DNA of 64,000 bases from Pseudomonadota bacterium (lineage in GTDB: Bacteria > Pseudomonadota > Gammaproteobacteria > Steroidobacterales > Steroidobacteraceae): positions 46,484 to 110,483 of the forward strand of contig JAFAGC010000070.1 of NCBI GenBank assembly GCA_023423065.1, read 5' to 3'. Both the position numbers and the translations under genes were made by a program. This document shows positions 45,721 to 54,075 of this stretch, piece by piece; within the stretch, counting starts at the first letter, position 1; every line of letters starts with the position of its first letter. The notes beneath the pieces are model-generated. The model had not been told where the DNA came from. It was given only the letters and a program-made list of their open reading frames with translations, and searched no databases.

Positions 45721-46389
45721 TCAGCGGCTCAAGTAGTTCTCATCCCCGCACACCCAACCCATCGAGAACTTTACGCCCTTGCAGTCACTCACCGGCGTGA
45801 GCGTACCCGCACAGACATCGACACCCAACAACGTGCCGAAGGCCTTGAAGTCATCAAACCATTCACTCGTACGGCTGAAAGAATGCACCAGCAGAACGGC
45901 GTGGCGTGCACTAAAGCGCTTCGCCTCGAGAACCGCCGACGCGGCCCGATGCAACAGTTGATAGCGTATCGAGCCCGGAATCGCCTGCCCGCACCCCAGC
46001 ATAGAGAGAATAGATTCCAGACGCGCACGTTTGTTTGCGGAGGCGCCGTCCAGCCATTCGTCGATGCTTGGCCCGAAAGGCTCGGAAACCTTTCCTTCGA
46101 CGGCGATCGAGATCAGCTCACCCGATGCACTCGCCAAAACCCAGAGATCGGTCTGCGACGCGTAGCCGCGACCTGGCATGGCCACCTTGTGCTCGGGAAT
46201 GCCAAGCAGCATTTCTATATCAGGGAACTGCTCGATCAACGCGGCGCGAACCTCTCTCGGAAAGCCACTCGCGTCATGCCACGAGTGCGCGAGAGTTCGG
46301 GCGGAGTAGCCACGTTGCCACTGCTTGCCAGGGTCAGCGAGGAATCTCTGCCAATCATCAGCGGATTGGGACGGTAACAGTATGCTCAT
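45721..46389 (-). CDS. Hypothetical protein with PD-(D/E)XK-like core
   Basis: 222-aa protein with no signal or membrane segment. The segment SQTDLWVLA, followed about nine residues later by IAVEGKVSE, has the Asp...ExK spacing of PD-(D/E)XK nucleases, and the flanking helices would fit that fold. The exact family is not certain. MSILLPSQSADDW at 46389 is preferred to a TTG five codons upstream. Sits in the accessory cluster between the possible UDG-like gene and the zinc-finger membrane protein. Confidence 0.65.
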   Translation of the reverse strand: MSILLPSQSADDWQRFLADPGKQWQRGYSARTLAHSWHDASGFPREVRAALIEQFPDIEMLLGIPEHKVAMPGRGYASQTDLWVLASASGELISIAVEGKVSEPFGPSIDEWLDGASANKRARLESILSMLGCGQAIPGSIRYQLLHRAASAVLEAKRFSARHAVLLVHSFSRTSEWFDDFKAFGTLLGVDVCAGTLTPVSDCKGVKFSMGWVCGDENYLSR

Positions 46390-46439
46390 TCTTGTTGGGC
46401 TCAATTCGAAACCGGGTAAGGAACCGCACTGTCGCGTGT

Positions 46440-46853
46440 CTACGCGTTACGAGTACCGCGGCATTTTGGATACGCCGAGCAGCCCCAAAAATTACTACCA
46501 GCATTGGCTCCCTTTTTTGCCGCGCGCAGAACCATCTCCCCGCCGCATTTTGGACACTGCATTCCGGACTGGTCCATCGCAACCTTCTTTCGTGAACGAA
46601 ATACCGAAAGTATGGCGCCAAGCACGAACAGGAACGGTAGAAGGTACTGACCCAGAGACGCGAAGGTATACAGGAGTCCTTCGCGCACCGCGTCGGTCAT
46701 AACCGCGGCCGCGTCGCCTTCAGGTTTGGAAAAACTTGGGGACGCGACACCATGCAGGAAGAAATAGCTAGCAGCCGCCAGTAGCAAACTCAGCCACCAC
46801 GGTAGCTTGGCCGCAACTACGACCAGCGTTTCAAGATTGGATCGTCTTGCCAT
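46440..46853 (-). CDS. Membrane protein with topoisomerase-type C4 zinc finger
   Basis: 137-aa protein with two membrane helices (LPWWLSLLLAAASYFFLHG and LGQYLLPFLFVLGAILSVF) and a C-terminal zinc finger, CPKCGGEMVLR then FWGCSAYPKCRG, of the topoisomerase-I DNA-binding C4 type. Similar small proteins often accompany nuclease genes. The start at MARRSNLETLVVV is chosen over an upstream in-frame ATG. Function unknown; DNA binding at the membrane is possible. Confidence 0.75.
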   Translation of the reverse strand: MARRSNLETLVVVAAKLPWWLSLLLAAASYFFLHGVASPSFSKPEGDAAAVMTDAVREGLLYTFASLGQYLLPFLFVLGAILSVFRSRKKVAMDQSGMQCPKCGGEMVLRAAKKGANAGSNFWGCSAYPKCRGTRNA

Positions 46854-46910
46854 GGCGCCGCTTATACATGATGCGGCGGCCCTCATCCGCGAAATGGCAC
46901 TCGAAATCCT

Positions 46911-47960
46911 CTACGCAATTACCCGCCCGCTCTCGCCCCACAACTCGCGCTCCGGCCAGCGCATCGCACAAAGCATCGTGTCGAAACGTGAAGCGCCCTT
47001 CTTTCGCTCCTCATATCGAGCGCCCACCGAAAAGTCGACGCAGAAGACATTACGCCTCGGCCCCAGCCACTCCGTGGCGCGAGTGCCGGCGAACAGGTCA
47101 GGCTTGCTGGACGCATGATCCGAACCGGCGATTGGCTTCAGTCTGCGCCAGTAGTGCCCGACGACGACTGCCGGTACATCTTCGTATTCGTCCCACCAGC
47201 GCACGCGATCGCACATGCGCCACTGACCGCTCGACCAGAAGGGTTTCGAGGCCAGACGCTCGACGCCCGACGTGAGCACTCGCACCGGGTTACCCATCTG
47301 GTGACGTTCGTCGAATTCACCGAGTGCCGTGAGCAGCTCCATGTGCGCGTGACGATCCTTCAGCGCGTCCTTCCAGCGCTTGCGCTCGGCCGCTGCGCGC
47401 ACCGGCAGACCTTCAACTTCCATCTGCTGCTTCGAATGTGTTGCGAAGTGCGAGTACAGCTCCATCACCGAAGCGCGTTCGGCCTCGACCGCCGCCACCG
47501 ACGCGGGGACCCACGCCGCGTGCACGACCCGCAGGTCGTCACGTCGCAGTGCCAATGGCAGTGCGCCGATGAAATCTACAAATTGCTCGCGAAAGCCGTT
47601 GGATGCGATCCGGCTGTGCGCGAACTCGCCACCCTGCAATTGCTCCTTGCGGTTGGACTCGATGATCCAGCCGTTTCCGGCCTTGGCATCGTTGCGCAGG
47701 ATGTTGAGCTCGTGATTGCCGATGATGCATTGGGCGAGCGCGCGCTTCACCAGGGTTTGCACGAACTCCACGACCGCGGGACTGTCTGGCCCGCGATCAA
47801 CGAGATCGCCGACGAAGATCAGGCGACGGCCTTGCGGGTGTTCGCCATGGGTGTTGTAGCCCATTACCGAAAGCAGACGAAGCAAGGCGTCGAATTCACC
47901 GTGAATGTCGCCGACGATGTCGAGGGGGCCGGAGAACAAATTTCCAATCAAGGATTGCAT
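46911..47960 (-). CDS. Calcineurin-like metallophosphoesterase (PrpE/PPP type)
   Basis: 349-aa phosphoesterase with the PPP signatures DIVGDIHGEFDALLRLL near residue 15, FVGDLVDRGPDSPAVV near residue 50 and IIGNHELN near residue 82, plus later His ligands (VVHAAW, VVGHYWRRL). It may be a serine/threonine phosphatase or a nucleotidase such as bis-tetraphosphatase; these cannot be separated by eye. Overlapping decaying sequence lies 5' of it, and it is transcribed leftward. Confidence 0.87.
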   Translation of the reverse strand: MQSLIGNLFSGPLDIVGDIHGEFDALLRLLSVMGYNTHGEHPQGRRLIFVGDLVDRGPDSPAVVEFVQTLVKRALAQCIIGNHELNILRNDAKAGNGWIIESNRKEQLQGGEFAHSRIASNGFREQFVDFIGALPLALRRDDLRVVHAAWVPASVAAVEAERASVMELYSHFATHSKQQMEVEGLPVRAAAERKRWKDALKDRHAHMELLTALGEFDERHQMGNPVRVLTSGVERLASKPFWSSGQWRMCDRVRWWDEYEDVPAVVVGHYWRRLKPIAGSDHASSKPDLFAGTRATEWLGPRRNVFCVDFSVGARYEERKKGASRFDTMLCAMRWPERELWGESGRVIA

Positions 47961-48009
47961 TTACACTCGCTCAACGATTGAAGGACGTGGCGGCCGGCGG
48001 TGCCAGAGC

Positions 48010-48543
48010 CTACTGCTCTTTGGTTGGCGGCGTCGCCAGAGCGAACACAACGGCCCTCAGTTCTTTGAACTGGCGCCGGGTGTCCGCATCCATGACGGCG
48101 ACGGACTTTTCCAGCGCGTCCAGCTTTCGCGCGAGCTGTGCGTTGGTCTCCAACAGCGCCCGCAGGCGAACAAATGCTCTCACGATGTAGACGCTCATCG
48201 CCGCGGCTCGCGGACTGCTCAGAATTGTCGCGGCCATGACTGCGCCGTGTTCCGTGAACGCCAATGGCGGATACTTGCGATGCTGCCCGCGGCCAGTCTT
48301 TAAGATCGCAAAATGCGATCTTAAAGACGCAACTTCTTGATTCGTCAGCCTGATGAGAAAGTCCGCGGGGAAACGATCGGCATTGCGACGCACTTGCTGG
48401 TTCAAACGTAAAGTCTTCACTCCGTAGAGTTCTGCCAGATCCGTATCCAGCAATGCTCGTTGACCACGGACGACGACGATCTTCTTTGAGATCTCGGGTG
48501 CAGTGATTTCCGGAGGAGCAGATTCCATCCTCGAAGGCTGCAT
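48010..48543 (-). CDS. ORF6N domain protein carrying an internal perfect palindrome
   Basis: 177-aa protein with an N-terminal ORF6N domain (KKIVVVRGQRALLDTDLAEL, LYGVKTLRLNQQVRRN, FPADFLIRLTNQEV) and a C-terminal AFTEHGAVMAATILSSP block plus a helical tail. ORF6N domains occur in phage and mobile-element proteins and probably bind DNA. Codons for LRSHFAILKT form a perfect 15-bp inverted repeat (48296-48328). The start at MQPSRMESAPPEIT is a best guess; an ATG at 48528 is an alternative. Confidence 0.83.
   Translation of the reverse strand: MQPSRMESAPPEITAPEISKKIVVVRGQRALLDTDLAELYGVKTLRLNQQVRRNADRFPADFLIRLTNQEVASLRSHFAILKTGRGQHRKYPPLAFTEHGAVMAATILSSPRAAAMSVYIVRAFVRLRALLETNAQLARKLDALEKSVAVMDADTRRQFKELRAVVFALATPPTKEQ
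48296..48328. repeat. Palindrome A inside the ORF6N gene
   Basis: GTCTTTAAGATCGCA and TGCGATCTTAAAGAC are perfect 15-bp inverted arms around a 3-bp AAA spacer. It lies in coding sequence just after the TNQEV motif. Same family as the palindromes at 48687 and 51080. Confidence 0.9.
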
Positions 48544-48686
48544 CGCGAGCGACAATCTGCCCAGCCTGAGATTGCACCGCGAACGCGGAAAAATGGCACC
48601 GTTCGCCCTCGTCGGTCGGTCGTCGAACGAAGTGGCGACCGGTTCTCGACTTCGCGAGCGCTGTGCCTGCCTGGCAACCCGTCGAG

Positions 48687-48719
48687 ATCTTTAAGATCAC
48701 ATTTTGTGATCTTAAAGAT
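48687..48719. repeat. Palindrome B upstream of the ORF6N gene
   Basis: ATCTTTAAGATCACA and TGTGATCTTAAAGAT, perfect 15-bp arms with a TTT spacer, about 140 bp upstream of the ORF6N start and next to a relic of an EVE-HNH gene. The 48544-48872 interval holds this palindrome and that relic; I see no other gene in it. Confidence 0.9.
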
Positions 48720-48775
48720 GCAAGCCATTGAAGCGATTAGGGCTCTTCCCCCGGCAACATCACCTTCGGCGCCGC

Positions 48776-48862
48776 CGGCTTCGGGCTCTCGTTGCATTAG
48801 GAGCGCGCGATGCCGAGCGCGACGATGCGCGTGTCGCGGAAGGAGAAGATGATGTCGCCCGG
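48776..48862 (-). pseudogene. Relic of an EVE-HNH endonuclease gene (fragment)
   Basis: About 87 bp nearly identical to part of the broken gene at 51408-52324; on the minus strand it encodes PGDIIFSFRDTRIVALGIA followed by RS, a stop codon (TAA) where the other copy has TAT, then CNESPKP. Homology ends abruptly on both sides. It directly abuts the 3' end of the PIN-like gene. Confidence 0.8.
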
Positions 48863-48872
48863 CCGATTCCAC

Positions 48873-49520
48873 CTATCCGATTTCATTCGCGGAATCGTTG
48901 CTCTGCCCTGACGCGCAGCTCCCGCACATCCATTCTCCATCATCGTAGAGTCCGTCACTCATGTCGCCTGCCTGATGGCACCACGCACACGTGTGTTGGA
49001 GTCTTCTTTCGTTGAAGTGCATGGCGAAAGCATCGCCGTTGGGGCGTTGAGTAGCCGGCGCCAATTGCCGGTCGGGCTCAACAGCAAAGTTACCGCAGTT
49101 GCTGCACCAACGACCGCCGTTGTGATCTATGGTCACATCCTTGTTGCAGCGACCGCAGACAAGGCCGGCCAGCTCGTCGTAACTGCCAACGCGGCGGCAA
49201 CTCAACCCGATTCTGTTGACATGGGCGACCAGTGGATCAAAACCCTTGTCACGCGAGACAACGAAGCAAACTGACTTGGGCGAAGTCTCGAACACCCTGC
49301 CTAGTTGAAACGCAATGTGGAAATCCAACGCGTTCTTGCCGTTACCCAGCACTTTGAGGAAGGTGACTCGTTTGAACCGATGGGCAGTCCGCTTATTGGC
49401 CAGCGCTTTGGGGGCATTCTGACCTGCGCCCAAAAAAACTATGGCGGTGTAGCTGTCATCGAATGGCGATAGATCAACGCGATGCACGTTCTCGTAATCA
49501 ACCAATAGCAGTCGCCTCAT
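48873..49520 (-). CDS. PIN-like nuclease domain protein with two zinc-ribbon motifs
   Basis: 215-aa protein. N-terminal PIN-like domain: RRLLLVDYENVHRVDLSPFD, FLKVLGNGKNALDFHIAFQL and CFVVSRDKGFDPLVAHV carry the conserved acidic residues for metal-dependent RNase activity. Two CxxC-type ribbons follow: CGRCNKDVTI...WCSNCG and CAWCHQAGDM...WMCGSC (residues about 135-205). Predicted to bind and cut RNA. The ATG at MRRLLLVDYENV is chosen because the domain starts there; an in-frame extension upstream has no conserved features. Unknown system. Confidence 0.75.
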   Translation of the reverse strand: MRRLLLVDYENVHRVDLSPFDDSYTAIVFLGAGQNAPKALANKRTAHRFKRVTFLKVLGNGKNALDFHIAFQLGRVFETSPKSVCFVVSRDKGFDPLVAHVNRIGLSCRRVGSYDELAGLVCGRCNKDVTIDHNGGRWCSNCGNFAVEPDRQLAPATQRPNGDAFAMHFNERRLQHTCAWCHQAGDMSDGLYDDGEWMCGSCASGQSNDSANEIG

Positions 49521-49692
49521 CAAGATTCCGCCTTCGTCTTTCGATAGTCCCCGCGCCCGCTCGTCTGGCCCCGAATCACGTCTCGCCGGCGGCGCAAAGT
49601 CTGCAAGTGGTCGCGTGTCGGGCACCTCCACTGCGCCTTCATCGCCTGTGTACACTTCGCGTTAGCTGCCCGCCCGCCCTCGCAGCTTCAGC

Positions 49693-50292
49693 TCAGTGCT
49701 TCCCGCGCTTCGCGCCTCGCCAATCCCGATTTAGCCGGTTCAGATCGAATCCGGCCGGGTCGAAAACTCCGCCGATCCAATTGAGCATGTTGACGTACTC
49801 GTCGTTGCGTGGATCGCGGATGCATTCGAGGAAATCCGCGTAGCCGTGCGGCCCGCCGACGTCTTCCGGCGGACAGGCATTCTCCCCGGCCGTGCACACG
49901 GGCATCGGCAAGTCGTGTTCTGTCCACGCAGCGGGCGCCGCTTCGATAACGATGCGGTGATTCCAATCATCGCCCATGTCGTACAGGTATTCGAAGACAC
50001 CGCCGATACCCAGCTCAGCGACGACCGCAGCCATCGAAACTTTTCGCTCGTCCTTGAACTTCGCCGCATTGTCGATCGACGCCGTTTCCTGGATCCACCA
50101 TTGCGGCGCAATCGTGTGCTCGCCCACGCGGAATTCATGCGCGTGCGAGTCCTGCCAGCCCACGACCCACTGCAGGTAGTTATGCAGGGCCGCGAGCGAC
50201 CAGTGGTTTGGAACGTTGGCGCGACGCCAGATCAGGGGCTTGACGTCCTGGAGCTCGATGCGCAGGGCAATGGGTTTCGGTTTCGGAGGCAT
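49693..50292 (-). CDS. Plasmid pRiA4b ORF-3-like family protein
   Basis: 199-aa protein with the hallmark sequence LQDVKPLIWRRANVPNHWSL near the N-terminus, HNYLQWVVGWQDSHAHEFRVG, FEYLYDMGDDWNHRIVIEA and CPPEDVGGPHGYADFLE. The family (MM3350-like domain) is widespread on plasmids and islands; its role is unknown. Length is typical and no truncation is evident. No associated gene in an operon. Confidence 0.88.
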   Translation of the reverse strand: MPPKPKPIALRIELQDVKPLIWRRANVPNHWSLAALHNYLQWVVGWQDSHAHEFRVGEHTIAPQWWIQETASIDNAAKFKDERKVSMAAVVAELGIGGVFEYLYDMGDDWNHRIVIEAAPAAWTEHDLPMPVCTAGENACPPEDVGGPHGYADFLECIRDPRNDEYVNMLNWIGGVFDPAGFDLNRLNRDWRGAKRGKH

Positions 50293-50446
50293 GGTCTGAG
50301 TCTACGGTGTCACGACCCCTTCCGCCGATGGCGAATGACGAGATCAGCGCATTCCACCGCCGAAAGGTTTCCTACGAGAACGAAAAGCTTGGCCTCATTC
50401 TCCATCAGCACCGAAGTCTCATCGTCAGCATGACGATGTTGCTGGC

Positions 50447-50767
50447 CTAGTCGTTGCCGACCTCGCCTGAAGGCGGTTCTCTCGTTCTCCACGCCTGGGC
50501 GCTACGTGCTTGGTGAAGAATCGCGATGATCTCGACATCGTCGCCATCGAGTACAAAGTACAAGGCGTACGGAAAGCGACGCATCAGGACGCGTCGCACA
50601 GAACCTGTAACAGGTGCATAAGAAGAAGGATTCTCGGCGGCTTTCTCGATGGCAAGATCAAGCTCGAGAATGAATTCCACTCCGAGACCAGGGCGCTCGG
50701 CGTCGTACCACGCGACTGCCTCTTCGGCGTCGGCGCGCGCCAGGGGCTGAACGCGGAGTCGGTTCAA
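50447..50767 (-). CDS. RelE/ParE-family toxin
   Basis: 106-aa protein with the ParE-type fold: QPLARADAEEAVAWYDAERPG, FILELDLAIEKAAENPSSYAP, RRVLMRRFPYALYFVLDGD and IIAILHQARS. ParE toxins poison gyrase, RelE toxins cut mRNA; the pattern is closer to ParE. It overlaps the antitoxin gene by 4 bp and is translated after it, the usual order. Both appear intact. Confidence 0.87.
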   Translation of the reverse strand: MNRLRVQPLARADAEEAVAWYDAERPGLGVEFILELDLAIEKAAENPSSYAPVTGSVRRVLMRRFPYALYFVLDGDDVEIIAILHQARSAQAWRTREPPSGEVGND

Positions 50768-51006
50768 ACGTTGCGAAACTTTGCAAGAAGCTCGTCGCGA
50801 ATCTCGGTCCAGGCCCTTCCGTCCGAGGGATTCGCCCGGAAGTCCTTCAATCGTTGCTCAAGTATTCGTCGGTGCGCCTCGGGAACAGGAACGCGCGCGG
50901 AATTCTCTGCGATGCGGTCCCACAGCTCCTGGACGAACGCGATGCGCTGTTCGTCCGGGGCACGATCAAAGTCGTCTGGAACTGTCAGCTTGCTGGACAT
51001 GCGCAT
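50764..51006 (-). CDS. Addiction-module antitoxin
   Basis: 80-aa acidic helical protein (SKLTVPDDFDRAPDEQRIAF, ELWDRIAENSARVPVPEAHR, RILEQRLKDFRANPSDGRAW) of the putative addiction-module-component family that neutralises ParE-type toxins. Two in-frame ATGs (51006 and 51000) are possible starts. Located directly upstream of the toxin gene, and 17 bp from the ORF6N fragment. Confidence 0.85.
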   Translation of the reverse strand: MRMSSKLTVPDDFDRAPDEQRIAFVQELWDRIAENSARVPVPEAHRRILEQRLKDFRANPSDGRAWTEIRDELLAKFRNV

Positions 51007-51023
51007 GGATTATAGGCGCTCCC

Positions 51024-51308
51024 TCAGTTGAGCCAATGCTGCCGGCACGGATAGCCCTGTAGCCACGATCCTCGTCCGACGTTCAAGATCACAGCTTGTG
51101 ATCTTGAACGCATAACCTCTTGATTCGTCAGTTCCAGCACGAAGTTGCCAGGAAATCGTTCGCGATTCCGACGAACCGCCTGGTTAAGGACTCGGGTCTC
51201 GACCCCGTAGAGCTTTGCGAGCCCCGAATCCAGCATCACGCGCTGGCCGCGTACGACAAAGATCTGACTCGCGATGTCAGCCAGCGATTTCTCGGCGTCC
51301 TTGCCCAC
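51024..51308 (-). pseudogene. Truncated ORF6N domain gene with palindrome C
   Basis: 94-residue ORF encoding only the N-terminal ORF6N domain (ASQIFVVRGQRVMLDSGLAK, ETRVLNQAVRRNRERFPGNF, LELTNQEV). Similarity to the intact gene at 48010 stops just after the GRG that follows the palindrome; the last 17 residues (SWLQGYPCRQHWLN and so on) are unrelated. It is likely a fragment, though a short DNA-binding product remains possible. Confidence 0.7.
51080..51110. repeat. Palindrome C inside the truncated ORF6N gene
   Basis: CGTTCAAGATCACA and TGTGATCTTGAACG, perfect 14-bp arms with a GCT spacer, at the same point of the ORF6N frame as palindrome A. Confidence 0.9.
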
Positions 51309-51407
51309 ACTTGGATGCTGAGGGTCTGGAAATCACCAGAGCTATTCGGAATTCTGTCGCGTCTGCGGAGAAATGCCTTGGGGTTCGGGGAAATCGCGTT
51401 CCTTGCA

Positions 51408-52324
51408 CTATTTCGCCCGGCCCCTCGACATCCTCAACACATTCTCCCGGTGATACTCCAGAAACACCCTCTGCCCTTCCGAGAACACCCCGACATTCAC
51501 CTTCGCCTCCAGCTTGATCCCCATCTTCACCAACGACGCCCGATCCGCCACCGGCGAGACGATCAAGTCGCCCTTGTCCTCGAACGAGATGAAGCCTTTG
51601 TCGAAGAGGTGATCGATCGTCGGCGTCAGCAGCAGGCCGTTCTCGCCGTTGAGGCGCTCCTCGTTCGTGCTGTCGCGCCAGGGTTTGGTGTGGCTCGCGA
51701 CCAGGTGCTCCAGACGCTCCACCTTCGTCACGCGGCAGGCGCGCTCGACGCCCTGCACATTGGCGCGAAACTTCCCCTGCCCGACGCGCGCCAGGATGAT
51801 GGCTTCGCGTTGGGTGTCGGGGATCTTCGTGTCTTCGCGGATGTCATGTTCGACGCGCTCCTCCCATCGCTCGAGGTCCGGCTCGCGTGATGGGCTTAAG
51901 AGCTCCGCGCGATCGACTCCTTCGCGACGTCCTTCACCTGATTCGCTTCGCCACCGATGAGACGGAACAGCGCCGCCGCGAACGGCCGGCCGACTTCGGC
52001 CAGGTACACGCTCTGCAGGCCATCGCCATTGGCGCGCAGCGGCGAGTACTTCTGCGGCAGCAGGCCGCGCAGCTCGCCGATGTGGCTCTTGGGGTGAATG
52101 CGGTTCGTCAGCTCGCGAAAGCTCACGTCGATCTTCCAGCCGATTGCCTCCCAGTAGCTGCCGGCCGTGCCGAACTCCGTCGGCTTCGGGCTCTCGTAGC
52201 AATAGGAGCGCGCGATGCCAAGCGCGGCGATGCGCGTGTCGCGGAAGGAGAAGATGATGTCGCCCGGCGAGACCTCGCGCATGGACTCGTAGAAGGGATT
52301 GCGGGCTTTGTTAGCGTTGCGCTT
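51408..52324 (-). pseudogene. EVE-HNH endonuclease gene, frameshifted and 5'-truncated
   Basis: The 5' part encodes an EVE-like domain (ARNPFYESMREVSPGDIIFS, GIARSYCYESPKPTEFG, SPLRANGDGLQSVYLAEV) in one frame that ends at TAA (51896). The 3' part, in another frame, encodes the HNH nuclease (ASHTKPWRDSTNEERLNGEN, LLLTPTIDHLFDKGFISFED). Together they match a known about 340-aa methyl-DNA-type HNH endonuclease, so one indel near 51895 breaks it. The normal N-terminal first 30 residues are also missing at about 52324, where unrelated relic sequence begins. Product is probably inactive unless the frameshift is a sequencing error. Confidence 0.82.
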
Positions 52325-52371
52325 GTAAGTTGTGTTGCGGGTGAATGACGATGAGCCGATGGTCTAGAGCG

Positions 52372-52570
52372 GGGCTCAAGATTCCGCATACCGGGGGCGC
52401 GGCGTTGATGCATGCGCAGCCGGAGAAGGATTGGAGTGCAGAGGCGCTTGCCGCGGAAGTTGGGATGAGCAGGTCGTAGTTTTGCGAAGAGGTTTGCGTC
52501 ATTTGCTGGGAAAGCGCCGAGCCAGGATCTGGCGTATTGGCGGACGCAGTTGGCGGCGCGGAGGCTAGGC
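52372..52570 (+). pseudogene. Relic of an AraC-family regulator
   Basis: One frame encodes LMHAQPEKDWSAEALAAEVG then MSRS and a stop; adding one base restores FAKRFASFAGKAPSQDLAYW and RTQLAARRL. This matches the HTH region of the cupin_6-AraC regulator at 31844 (WTAEALAVEVGMSRSGFAER, LAYWRMQLAAQQL). Only about 65 codons remain. It abuts the broken EVE-HNH gene. Between 52571 and 52673 I see nothing recognisable. Confidence 0.7.
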
Positions 52571-52673
52571 GTCGGGAGCGGCGGTGAGGCGAGGAGAATT
52601 GATGCAACACGACAAGAGAACATGAAAGAACGCACACCGTTCGCGGAATCACATTCGCAACGCAATTGCCGTG

Positions 52674-53777
52674 CTAGTCCCCGAGAGACAGGATCACGTC
52701 TGATCCATATCTCAGCCCTGCGACATCAGTCGCCATTCTAGCTATGCGATCGATTGCGGCACGACTGAGATTGACGCCCAGCCACCAACCAGGCTCGACC
52801 TCAACGGAGAATTCTTGTGTTAGATCTGGTCTGCCCGGATACAAATCCGCCGAATTCCGCGCTAGATACCTGCGCGTTCGTCCATGTTTTGGTAGGGATG
52901 CGAACCGCTCTAAAAACGTTGAATCCTTCTTGGCTAACAGCCTAATCAATTTAACGAGGACCTCACGAGCGCTTCTGGCATCGTGCCTCGCCCCGCTCAC
53001 GACCAAACCAAAGCCTTTAGACTGCTCGTCATCGCGATATGCAACTTCTTTCTCTGCTACCTTCAATCGACGATCAGATCGGACTATCTCTCCGCCATTG
53101 CCAAACTTTCGTGGCTGCTCGGGTGTTCGAAGGAACTTAGCTACGGTATCTGGATCGGGCTTGTATCCACACAGACTTTCAACTTTGTCAGCAACAAGTT
53201 CAATGAGCAGTTCGTCTTCGTCGTCGATTAAGGAAGACAGCGCTCTGGGAAGAGTCTCCGCGATTTGCCGATCCTTAGATATGTTCCGGTAATCCACTCG
53301 CGCAGATTCGAGCGCGCTACCACTGCAGACGGAGGAATATGCGAGATACCTCGTCAGTCGGTTTACGCACTCCTCTATGTCTCGCTCGACGATGTCTAAC
53401 TTGTACACACGCCGGTCTCCATAACTCCCTTGCTCGGCCGGAAGAAAGAAATTCCACTGCTGCCCGTCCGTGAGAATTGCAATTGGTATACCCACATGAA
53501 AGGCGTACTCAAATAATTGGCGCTCGGCATTCTCGCTTTGGCCAATTTGCTTAACTTCAACGAAAGCGATGGGCTTTCCCGGAGGGTGGCATAGACCGAA
53601 ATCCACTCTTCTGCCCTCCAGTGAAAACTCCGGGCTAACAATCTGAGTGTCGTACGCGGGCCAACCCATTGCCGCGAGCAGGCGTAAGACAATCCCCTGC
53701 GACACCGAGGCCTCGTTCAAGTATTGCCCTTTTCGGATGCCTTCTCGGATTGCTTGTATGTGGTCTCTGATATGCAT
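52674..53777 (-). CDS. Type I restriction R-subunit N-terminal-like nuclease protein
   Basis: 367-aa protein with an HSDR_N-type nuclease domain: YDTQIVSPEFSLEGRRVDFG followed by IAFVEVKQIGQ, the Asp...ExK of PD-(D/E)XK nucleases near residues 58-80, with AERQLFEYAFHVGIPIAILTDG after it. The second half has no helicase and is unrecognised; a C-terminal block (FSVEVEPGWWLGVNLSR) may bind DNA. The ATG at MHIRDHIQA follows an AAGGA ribosome-binding site. Lower GC than the chromosome. Divergent from the MORC-like ATPase across a 298-bp spacer with no other gene visible. Confidence 0.78.
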   Translation of the reverse strand: MHIRDHIQAIREGIRKGQYLNEASVSQGIVLRLLAAMGWPAYDTQIVSPEFSLEGRRVDFGLCHPPGKPIAFVEVKQIGQSENAERQLFEYAFHVGIPIAILTDGQQWNFFLPAEQGSYGDRRVYKLDIVERDIEECVNRLTRYLAYSSVCSGSALESARVDYRNISKDRQIAETLPRALSSLIDDEDELLIELVADKVESLCGYKPDPDTVAKFLRTPEQPRKFGNGGEIVRSDRRLKVAEKEVAYRDDEQSKGFGLVVSGARHDARSAREVLVKLIRLLAKKDSTFLERFASLPKHGRTRRYLARNSADLYPGRPDLTQEFSVEVEPGWWLGVNLSRAAIDRIARMATDVAGLRYGSDVILSLGD

Positions 53778-54075
53778 ATTGCGGTCCTTGAGGAGTCGCC
53801 GACACTTTATGCCGAAGGCCGGGTTCTCACAATCTGTGAGGCTCCGCCTTTGCTTGCCTAGCAATCACTCGACACCGCCGATAGGACGGACAGCCGGAGA
53901 CGCGCATTCGCCCTGAATACGTGATTTGAAACGAGCCGCGTCGTCGTGACCACTCTTTTCGGTAGTGAATATTCATTTTTTTCGAGAAACGGCGCACAGT
54001 GGGGCCGGCCGCCACTTCGGCTGCCTGGCCTTACTAGCCATACTGTGGGAAGCATCGGATTGGTAGGGAGTAGAA

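Noticed and set aside
47948..48700. 250-codon frame overlapping the ORF6N gene
   Set aside because: Shifted frame of the real ORF6N gene; no domain, Arg/Ser-rich.
50310..50492. 60-codon open frame on the minus strand downstream of the ParE-type toxin
   Set aside because: No ribosome-binding site, atypical composition and overlap with the toxin gene.
48296..51110. CRISPR array
   Set aside because: The three repeats are palindromes far apart, two of them inside genes, with no regular spacers and no cas genes.
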